A DNA stretch of 64,000 bases from Aphelocoma coerulescens (Eukaryota > Chordata > Aves > Passeriformes > Corvidae): positions 94,038,004 to 94,102,003 of the forward strand of contig NC_091015.1 of the NCBI RefSeq assembly GCF_041296385.1. The letters run 5' to 3'. Shown here one piece after another: positions 1 to 32,310 of this stretch (its first letter is position 1; every line of letters starts with the position of its first letter). Both the position numbers and the translations under genes were made by a program. Under the pieces are notes generated by a model. That model searched no databases. It was not told the DNA's origin and worked only from the letters and a program-made list of their open reading frames with translations.

Positions 1-22921
<22,921 letters not shown>

Positions 22922-22975
22922 TCACCCCCGGCGGCGGGCGGGGCCAGCCGGAGCGCCCTGCCGGCGGCTCTGTAG

Positions 22976-23345
22976 CTCCCAGAGTCGCAGGATAGATCAA
23001 GCGGGACGGGACCGCAGTGGTCCAGCCTCCCTGCTCAAGCAGAGTCATCCCAGAGCACGTGGCACGCGATTGCATCCGGACAATGAGGGATCTCCGGTGA
23101 GGGAGACTCGACAACCTCTCTGGGCAACCTGTTCCAGTGTGTAGTCACTCCCACAGGAAAGAAGCTCTTCCTCATGTTTAGGTGGAACTTCCTTTGCATC
23201 AATTGCTGCCCTTTCCTTCTTGTTCTATTGCTTGGCATCACCGAGAAGAGCCTGGCTCCATCCTCTTGACACCTTTCCTTCAGATAATTACAGACACTGA
23301 TGAGGTTCCATCTCACTTGTCTTCCCTTCATCTCCGTGAGCAGCT
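22976..23345 (-). mobile_element. CR1 LINE 3' fragment (antisense to + strand)
   Basis: Recognised by the typical avian CR1 phrases read in reverse: ccagcctccctgctcaagca, then caacctctctgggcaacctg, then ttcctcatgtttaggtggaa. It abuts the TENT4A CpG island directly. Unusually for a CR1, several CpGs are kept in its first 120 bp. Confidence 0.85.
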
Positions 23346-25150
23346 GGCGCAGCTGCGGCCCTGCCTCTGTGTTGGTTTCTCACAAACACTGCGTTGTCTG
23401 ACCCCTCCATGCCACAGCTCATCCCCTTGGAGAAGAATAGCCCAGTTCCCACAAAATAAAAGGGTGGATTTTGAGGACTAATTCGAGAAGAAGCAAGTGC
23501 AGGCAGACCTCCTTTGGGGCTGAGCAGGGCCACTCATTCCCTGGGGGAAAGGGGAGGCGCAGCTGATGCGTCCAGGCAGCACCATGCAGTTCATAACCAA
23601 GGGAAGGCTCTCCTTGGATTGATAGTGCCAAGACAGCACCATAAAGCACATTTCCACTGGGTACTTCAGTTTTTATTGGGCTTGAGTCTGAGGAAGACAG
23701 TGCCTGTTCCAAGGGGTGTCTATAATGGATGGGTTTCGTGTGCAGTGATCACTAGGTAAAATGCATACTGCTATTGGAGTGGGATCAGACACACACACCA
23801 TGATCTAAAGATGGGCTTTAACGGCCAGCCCCCCAGAATCATGTCCATAATGGTTCTCTTTCCAATCTAAGGCCAGTGATTTGGCCTTTTCCTTGAGCAG
23901 CTTCAGCATGCATATGGCTAAAGTGTCTTCTCCTGACGTACCCCCAGAAGCTCCAGCAGTCCAGGACTCCCCAGACTGTTCAACAGAGCCCTTAACGTGA
24001 CTTCAGAACAGCACAGAGAAGAGTTGTACGTGCATGAAGACAAATACTATCAGGGAATCCTAGTTAGAGCAGCCCTCCAATGCCGTTGTGTGGTATATCT
24101 TGAATGATCTAGCAGAATGATCACTGCAGAAGGTGAGAAAAAGAGAGGTCCCACTCTCCATGATCCTGCTAATTCCTTTCCCTGCTGCCCTGCCCAATCC
24201 CTGATATTGATCAATGAGACAATTTAAGTTGTTAATTCAGAGAAGACTGCACTTGGAAGAAAAGTAATAGTTTTCAGCAGTTCATTTTGAATTGGCTTAC
24301 TTTGTGATCAAAGCTGGTGCTAAGGAGGGGGTGGAGAGAGCATGAGAGAACAAGACTGTCATTTGTTAGCAGAGGGCAGTTGTGTTTGATGCAGTTGTGT
24401 TCTCTAACTATACCTTTAGACTTCAGAGCAAGGGAAACTTATTTAAGGGTGACAGCCTAATTTTTATTATCGGAAGTCATTTAGAAAAAGCAGGTCATTC
24501 ATTTGTTTTTGTTAAGGAATAGGCCTGTTTTCAGGACTAACAGCCAAAATACACATAAAAGTACACAATAAAGTAACCAAAACCAAACCACATGAAAGTG
24601 CTATTAATTATGTCTCATATAAAAGTATGTCCACCACAATTTCTTACATGGTCAATGAAGTATTAAGATCTTCAGCAGAGATTTCAGCTTGAGTTACTGA
24701 TAGCAGTCCTTGGTTTTATGGTTCATCTTCCAAAGGATTTTGGATTGTTTTGGTTGGGTTTTAACTGAACATGAAAGAAGACAAATAAACAGGCCCCTCA
24801 ACTCTGTTCTTTTTATGTAAATGCTGTAAGAAAGAAACCAGGGAATTACACTGTCTCTTTCTTCTTTTAGCCCTGAATAATTTGCATTCTTTCCTCTATG
24901 ATGGCCTGTGTACAGCAAGGAGAGATGAGGATAGACAGTATGTCTGCAAGCTTAGCTGCTGTGGTATGCTAGTGGTTGGATGAGTTACTTTGTAGATCGA
25001 CTGTAAGTACTGAGAAGGCTGAGGCAGCTACAGAGCCCACATCTCAACCCTTTTAGTTCCATGTTTTGACTTTCCATACATCCAGTAAAGATCACATCTT
25101 CAACCTGCTGAGTTAAAACTTTTAAAATAAAGGAATATTGATCAGTGTTT
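23346..25150. other. Intergenic, upstream of TENT4A
   Basis: Unique-looking sequence. Several overlapping open frames lie at 23,180-23,760, following on from the CR1, but none resembles a known protein and there is no splice pattern I trust. No RNA gene or repeat was recognised beyond the flanking CR1s. Confidence 0.45.
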
Positions 25151-25264
25151 TCATAGGATCCTAGAATCACAGAGTGGTTTGTGTTGGAAGGAACATTAAA
25201 GATAACGTAGTTCCAACCCTCCTGCCGTAGGCAGGGACACCTTCCACTAGACCAGGTTGCTCAA
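25151..25264 (-). mobile_element. CR1 LINE 3' end fragment (antisense)
   Basis: Starts tcataggatcctagaatcac, followed by ggttggaag-like and ttccaaccctcctgccgtag phrases, and breaks off at accaggttgctcaaag. This is the 3'-terminal roughly 110 bp of a CR1 in reverse orientation. Confidence 0.85.
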
Positions 25265-26286
25265 AGAGGTGAAGGGGGAAACCAAAGAGACAAAATGGCC
25301 AATCTTATGGAGATTTTTCCAAGCTCAGCAGTTTCATGACCTGTTTTCTTTATTCCTTCCCTGCGCTCCTGCCATCTTTTAAAAGAAGTCAGCACTTTCA
25401 AGAGGGCCTGATTTCCCACTTTGCTAAAATTATCTCCCACTTCATCTTGAGGTCTAAGTGGTAGAGACCACTGTCTTGTAAGAAGCAGTAACTCAAAAGC
25501 AGCTTTTGAATGAGCAGAGACTCTCACCAATCCCAAGACTCTCTTGGAAGAGGCTAGGCAGTTTCCTGAAGTAGCCACAGAGAGAGTAGTCTCTCACTGG
25601 CTTAAGCTGTGTTAGAATTTCTGAAGCTATGGTAGTGCTTTGTCAGTTCTTTGTATGGGTTCAAGGCAGCAAATACCATGTAAGTGTAACAGAGAACATG
25701 GGGTGGATGGGTGGCACAATGTGCTTGAAGGTCCACATTTCAAGAACTTGGAGAAGAAGGAAATCTCTGAGAAATCTATAAGCAATGGTTTGATAATACT
25801 CCGATTAGTTCATCTATCTGATGATGATTTGTCAAAGCTTGTGGCACATCACTGAAATATCTCTGCAGAAAAGGAAATATTACGTTTCCTACACAAATGT
25901 GCACAATATGAAGAAATACTACCCAATGGTCTGTTGTGGCAGGAGCTCAAGGAGAATTATCATCTTCTAACATCAGGTTTTACTGTTCTCTGTTTCGAGC
26001 CTCTCCAATGAGAAATCTAAAAGCATGTTTGTAATCTTGTCTCCTTAAAGTGAGAATTTCCCTCTAAAAGTAACAAGTGAGAACTTGCTTTGCAAGGATT
26101 AATTTTTTTTGAAGTCTGCTTGATTTTAATTCAGCTGTCCTTTACTGAATGAAACACCACAGTGAAGGTAAGATTCTCAGAATGTTTGAAAGTCAAATAC
26201 AGTTTGGATCATCTGAAAAATTTCTTTTCAATAAAGCTTCCTTCCCACTGTTGAATTTGTGAGGATGCAGGTAATGAAAAGTCTCC
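25265..26286. other. Intergenic spacer
   Basis: No gene, RNA or repeat recognised. Open frames here are short and match nothing I know. Confidence 0.45.
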
Positions 26287-26607
26287 CCCTACACTTGTCA
26301 CTGGTGAGGCTGCACCTTGAATCCTGTGTCCAGTTCTGAGCCCCTCAGATCAGGAAGGACATTGAAGTGCTGGAGTGAGTCCAGAGAAGGGCAGCAAACC
26401 TGATGAAGGGTCTTGAGCACAAATTCCAGGAGGAATGGCTGAGGGCACTGGGGTTGTTTAGCCTGGACAAAAGGAGGCTCAGGGGTGACATTATCACTTT
26501 CTACTGCTGCCTGAAAGGAGGCTGTAGCCAGGTGGGTGTTGGTCTCTTCTCCCAGAGCAGTGGCAGAATGAGAGGATACAGCCTCAAGCTGCACCAGAGG
26601 AGGTTTA

Positions 26608-26967
26608 TGTTGCTGTTGTCCCCAGGGACGGTGAGAAGTGACACAAGTCCAGGATCAGGTTCAAGGGCCAGAAATGACTATATTTAATTATCTAATTCAG
26701 CTTATATAGCTTTGCTCGTAAGGGTGGCATAAAACCATTGGATGCTTGACCGTCCACCTCCCAGAGGGATTGGCTAAACAGCATAACACCCATTTCCAAA
26801 ATATTTTCCCAGTGAACCAAAACAAGTCTGTGCAGGTGTGAGATAGAGTTAGTTTACAGAACCGTCTTCCACTGTTTCTCAGCTAAAGCATGAGAAAAGA
26901 AAGGAAAACTTCACAAAATGCTTCAGCAGCTGGAAAATTCCTCTGCTCCTGTTCTTTAGCATCCACA
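26608..26967 (-). mobile_element. Solo LTR, 360 bp, class II-like (6-bp target duplication)
   Basis: Inserted in a CR1. It has TG...CA ends and is flanked by a perfect 6-bp direct repeat, ggttta, at 26602-26607 and 26968-26973. Read on the minus strand it has CCAAT boxes at 26773-26769 and 26741-26737, a TATATAA box at 26708-26702 and an ATTAAA signal at 26688-26683. This is the order expected of U3-R-U5. Six-base duplications are typical of alpha/betaretrovirus-like (ERVK) elements. No internal retroviral genes are present. Confidence 0.85.
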
Positions 26968-27089
26968 GGTTTAGATTCGACATTAGGAGGAATTACTTCA
27001 CAGAAGGGATGATTAGACATTGGGATGGGCTGCCCAGGAAAGTGATGGAGTCGCCATCCCTAGAGGTGTTTAAGGAAAGACTGGATGCG

Positions 27090-27665
27090 TGTACTAGTTT
27101 GAAAACAAACTAGTGGGCGACACCAAGTCAGAATAACAATTTAATAGGGAAATAAAATAAGGAAAAAAAAAAAAACCAAAAATAAAGGCAGAAAACACTG
27201 GGTTAAACTGACAGAGTCAGGATACAACCAGACACCCTGTTAGTCAGGGTGGTGGTAGCAGCAGAATGGTGGCTGCAGTCCTCCAGAAGTGGTGATCCTG
27301 TAGAAAAAAAGGGTCTCCTCTTCCTCAGAAGGTCCAGTGGTGGTTCTATAGCTCCTGTCCTCTGGAAATCCAGTGGCAAGGTTGTCTGTGGTGTTCAGAA
27401 TCTCAGATTATATCCAGGATGGAATGCTTGGTTCCTCCCTCTGGGGGGGAGCATCTCACAATGGGATAATGAGTCATGAGGCCAGGTGTTGATTAGGCTC
27501 ATTAACAGAAGATGGTCCTGAGGGAGTTATCTCTGAGTCATGGGGCAGGACAATGATGGGCCATTAACAGAAAGTTAGTCTGGGGTGAGGAGGCAAGGAA
27601 ACACTGCCCCACCTGATTTCAACAGCTCATGAGGATGGTAATAGAATACACTGCAACCCAGGACA
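27090..27665 (-). mobile_element. Solo LTR, 576 bp, ERVL-like (5-bp target duplication)
   Basis: Inserted in the same CR1. On the minus strand it begins TGTCCTGGGTTGCAG and ends CTAGTACA. The flanks are atgcg (27085-27089) and atgtg (27666-27670), a 5-bp duplication with one C/T difference. A TATA-like ggatataatc lies at 27415-27406 and ATTAAA at 27145-27140, near the minus-strand 3' end as expected. Removing it restores the CR1 phrase ggatgtggcatttgg. No retroviral coding sequence is present. Confidence 0.82.
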
Positions 27666-27865
27666 ATGTGGCATTTGGATTTTGACCCATATGACCTTGA
27701 TTCTGGCCACCTGCAATCACACTGCAAGCTCTGATGGATCACCTCCTTCATGCTTACCATCTCTGATCTCCTTTGTAGCCTTTGTGGCCCATAGCCATTC
27801 ACTTAAGAGCTGGAGTCAGTGATCTTTGATGGTCCCTTCTAACTGAGAATGTTCTGTGGTGGAAT

Positions 27866-30800
27866 GGATGGAGAAGGCACAGAGAGTAAGGCTCAGCAGT
27901 ATATCTGACCAGACTTGAACCTGATGAAGGTGGGAAGAGGAAAGAGCTGAACAAGTCAAGGTCTCAAGCTGGATGGGGGTGTGAGAGAAAGGCTGTCCTG
28001 CTGAAGGAGGTGCATCTCTAACAAGTGACCTTCAGAGTGTGCTAGTCTCCAGGAGATAGCATCTGGGAGGAGGTAACAGGGAAACAGTTTCCTTAGCTGC
28101 ACTATCATCCCTTTTTTTTTTTCCTCAGTAAATAAATCTCTGAATGGGAGAGTGGAGATACAATTTTCATGTCTCAAATGTAGTTGATCACAACAGAGAG
28201 ACAAGGAGAAATCCAGAACACGAGTTTCTGGTTGTTACAAGGTATGATTTCGGGCATTCTTTTAATCTGTTGTCTGGAAATACAAGCTTTTACCTTCTTT
28301 AAAATGGCTTGTGTCTCCCATTAAAGAAGGCCTGGCATGAGTAACCCTGAACAGGCTTAAATCATGTTATATTTTCTCTCTTAAATTTTCTACTTGGCTC
28401 AGTCCTTCCTCTCATCAAGGCTCTGTGTCCTCTTCTGATGAACAATAAGCATCAGCCAAATTTAGGTTGTTTAGGCATATTCAGAGCCAATTAAAGTACA
28501 CAGCCTGAAACAGCTGTCAACCACCAGCCATCTCCTCTTCCCACCCTGTCTTCCCTGATCTTACAATGACTGCCAGCCCTGTGTCAGAGAAGCTGAACAC
28601 ATGATAAATCAGCAGCTGAACAGCTGCAGCTTCCATCCAGGCGTGTTCATGCACATGAAAATACTTTTCTAGCTGCGTACATAAAATTGCTGTGTGGTAA
28701 ATGGAGAAAGCGTGGGAGGCAGTTCAGGAGCTGTTCCGTTCTGTGCATTCAGGGTGGCATCAGAGTGGGAGAGAGTGCGTGGACAGCCAGGTGCGATTCT
28801 TGCCTCACGCTGCTGGATGTGTGTCAACACTTCTGGCGGGAACTCTGCCTTGGAGACCTTTCATCACTGTGTGCATGGTATGGATGAGCAATTCTACGAC
28901 AGGAGCAAGGTAAGGGTGCCACCTTGACATTCCCACGTTCTATTTCCATTGCTATATTCGGGACTCTGATAGGGATTACTTTCAAAAGTCTGCTTTACTA
29001 TGAATGTTTATCTTAGCTTATTACACAGAAATTAAATACTTAACACAGCGTATTTTTACAGTATTCGTGACATATTTAATTATTCTATATCAAGGATGTT
29101 CTATGAAAGTTTTAAAGTTGTTCTTGTGTTCTATTTTGTTTCTTTTTATCATTTAGAGAAGGTTTGGGAGCATACGGGTTTTGGAAGGTTTGTTTTTTAA
29201 CTCGGGGGTTAGGAATTCTGCCTTTGAGACTTGTCACTTTTCATAAGAGAGGATGTTCTGCCAGCAGTAACACTTAATTAAAGACAAATCTTACAGACTT
29301 TCTTTCTTCAAAGCGTTATTTAAACATGAAATTAAATTGTGATAACAAGCACAAAGAGGGTTTTAAGAATAATTTTAGCTGAGAAAATACTCTGTGAGAG
29401 AGATGATAAACAAATGAAGTTTATGCTAAATATCTATAAAGCTTTTGAAAGTATTTTTCCAAGTGGAATCTGAAGACTTGTATGAAATCAGATGCTCTGT
29501 CTTCCTGTCCTGATTAACACAGAGCCCTGCTTTTGTCAGAAAGATCACTTACTTTGGAATGACAGGTTGAGAGAACGTATTAAGGAGACTCTCATGAAAG
29601 TTCATGGAAATAAACTGGTCAGGATTCCTCCCTTATTTGTGTTTGTAATCTAGGAGGTCCCAGGATCATCTTTAAGTTGGGTCTCTCCAGGCTGCTGTGG
29701 AGGACAGCTGAGGGCATGCAGAACATGTTGTGTGAATCCTGGCAAAGGGGAGGGCACTAGCACTAATATGGAAGGAAAAAGTAGATCTGGCTAGACTGTC
29801 TTCCAGGAGAAGAATCTATAAGTAATGCATTGTTCCTCCTAGGAACAATATTAGAATAAAAATGCTTTCTTCATGTCTGCTGGGTGTAAGCTTTCTGCTG
29901 GGGAGGGCAGGAGGAGACAAACTGTGAGAAAGCTGATATACAAGTTTCTTGGTGAGGATGTGCCCTGGAGCCCTGATCTGCCATGTTAACATGGCATCAG
30001 ACAGGGCACCAGCTGCTTCTTTACTAAAGCTGGAAGGATCATTTGTGCATAGCAGAACGACTGTGGTTAGAATTAAAGTTGCGTCAGGTGTCAGCAAAAA
30101 CTATCTTTGTGGAAGATGTGGCTCACTTTTATTAGATTCCATGCTAGATCAAAGCCATATTTGATCTTGTACAGATTTCTAGAAGATAATTTATCTTGCG
30201 TGGTCAGCTGGCTAAGTATTTATCATTGGCTCATCCTGCCCACTGGTCCTCATCTATAGGCAGCACAGGCACATACCTACACGCATTCACTCTTTAAATA
30301 GAAACTGCTCTATTGCAATGCACCTCTCTCTCCTTCAATATATCTATGTCCTGCATCTCCACCTTCAAAGCTATTATTTTTAACTGTTCTTGGGCCACAA
30401 CTAAATCACTTGGACATCTCAGGAAGGGGATTTCCAGAAGAGAGGCAGCTTGACGCCAATGTAAAAGTGCTGACCCGAGCCGTATTTGCATTGGGCCATG
30501 GATAAGTTAGCAGAGAAGTACAGAAGATCAAAGGAGAGCAATATTTTTTGGCAGGGTTTTTAGGTAAAGTTGATGTGCAGCAGCTGTAGGATAGATTAGA
30601 TAGGGACTGATAAGAAAGAATAATATGGTTTCACTGGTCCTTTAGAATGAGGATAGGAAGGAAGATAGGAAAAGCATGCATCGGTAAGAGAACACGGCTG
30701 AAAATTTCATTTGATGTAGAGAAAGACCTGGACTAGGAATAAGGGAAGCAAAAGAGGTGGAGTGGACAGATGCAGGTGTTGGCCAGGGGGCCAGGAAAAC

Positions 30801-31255
30801 TGTCAGAGTGAAGGCTCATCAGTCAGCACACAGATATCCATTTGCTCTTTGAAGGACCTAAAATCAAGGCCAGGAACCAGAAGAGTATTCAGGCACCTCT
30901 TCCCCAGACTCTCTACCAGCACTCCAACTTTCTTGCACCAAATCCTCCTATGGTTCCTATCCTGTGGTTCAGTACTGGAACCATATAGCACTTTACAATA
31001 TTCTCTGTCTTCCCTGAGAAATAAAAACCACCCTCACCATCAGTTCTTTCCAGTGCGTGGACAGACACTGGGACTTCTCCAGGACTTCTTCAGTTTGTCA
31101 GTACCACTTCACCCTGGGACCTTGCACACATGCAGTCCTACAGACATGCCTTTGGGATCCGGAAGGCTGTAGATGAACGGAGCATGCCTGGGCATTCCAA
31201 CCCCACCTTGTGATGCCAGTGCCAGTATCTGCTGCCTGTGGGTATCAGCAGTGAG
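27866..31255. other. Intergenic spacer
   Basis: No gene or repeat recognised. One block at 28673-28909 is open in all three plus frames and bounded by a tttctag acceptor-like and a caag/GTAAGG donor-like site; see findings. The rest is AT-rich unique sequence. Confidence 0.4.
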
Positions 31256-32025
31256 TCATAGAATTGTTTAGGTTGGAAAAGACCTGGTAGAACATGAAGT
31301 CTGACGTATAACGCACCACTGCCAGGTCCACCACTAAACTGTGTCCCTAAGTGCCACATCTACACATCTTTTAAATACTTCCAGTATCCCTTCAGGGAAT
31401 CAACTCTTGGTCACTCCACCACTTCCCCAGGCAGTCTGTTCCAGGGCTTGACAACCCCTTCAGTGAAGAAATTTTTCATAATAGCCAATCTACACCTTCC
31501 CTGGCACAACATAAGGCCATTTCCTCTCATTCTATCACTTGTTACATGGGAGAAGAGACCAACTCCCACCTGGCTACAGCCTCCTTTTAGGCAGTTGTAG
31601 AGAGTGGTAAGGCTCGCCCCTGAGCCTCCTTTTCTCCAGGCTAAACAATTCCAGCTCCCTCAGATGTTCCTCATCGCACTGGTGCTCCAGACCCTTCCCC
31701 AGCTCCATTGCCCTTCTCTGGACTCACTCCAGCATCTCAATGTCCTTCTTGTAGTGAGGGGACCAGAACAGAACACAGGATTTGAGTGCTCACCAGTGCC
31801 AAGTACAGGGGGACCATCACTGGCCTAGTGCTGCTGGCCACACCATTGCTGATACAGGCCAGGACGCCATTGGCCTTCTTGGCCAGCTGGCACATGCTGG
31901 GTCATGTTCAGCTGACAGCACCCCCAAGGCCTTTCCCAATGGACAGCTTTCCAGCTGCTCTTCCCCCAGTCTCTAGTGCTGCAGGGGGTTGTTGTGATCC
32001 AAGGGCAGAACCCGGCACAGAGAAC
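31256..32025 (-). mobile_element. CR1 LINE fragment, about 770 bp (antisense)
   Basis: Starts tcatagaattgtttaggttg, and continues through cactccaccacttccccagg, cccttctctggactcactcc and tgggtcatgttcagctgaca. It breaks off near aacccggcac. It shares the unusual phrase gaaatttttcataatagcca with the copy at 39,386, so the two belong to the same subfamily. Confidence 0.88.
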
Positions 32026-32248
32026 ATGACAGTTACCTGCAATGGCAGTTTCCATTCCACAGCCATGCAAACTGAGTTAAGGAGTCTGTTCATAATATCA
32101 GTCACTAATCTCAGCAAGCATGGGCTTCACAGTAAGTCTACACCTCTGAGCTCCAGGGCTCATGATCTCTATGGACATGCAGGTAACAATGAAGAAACAG
32201 CATTCATTTATTTTGGTGAGAGCAGAAAAAGAATGAGGAAGGAGGAGT

Positions 32249-32310
32249 GAAATTGAAATTGAAACAGATTGAAACTGAATTTGAAACGTATCTGAAACTG
32301 AAATTGAAAC
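32249..32310. repeat. Array of GAAANNGAAA motifs (ISRE-like)
   Basis: GAAATTGAAATTGAAAC at 32249-32265 and GAAACTGAAATTGAAAC at 32294-32310 each hold two overlapping GAAANNGAAA matches with a 6-bp period. Related GAAAC copies lie between and after them. The motif is the core of the interferon-stimulated response element, but a decayed hexamer repeat would look the same. Confidence 0.6.

Larger units (their letters stand above)
26287..27865 (+). mobile_element. CR1 LINE 3' part, sense, interrupted by two solo LTRs
   Basis: CR1 sense segments are 26287-26607 (cagttctgagcccctcagat, then gagtccagagaagggcagca), 26968-27089 (gaggaattacttcacagaag, then ggaaagactggatg) and from 27666 (atgtggcatttgg). 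A tail-like stretch near 27805-27865 reads cagtgatctttgatggtccc. The consensus reads continuously across both insertion points once the LTRs and target-site duplications are set aside. Bases 27680-27800 are not recognised as CR1 and may be diverged or a third insertion. Confidence 0.85.
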
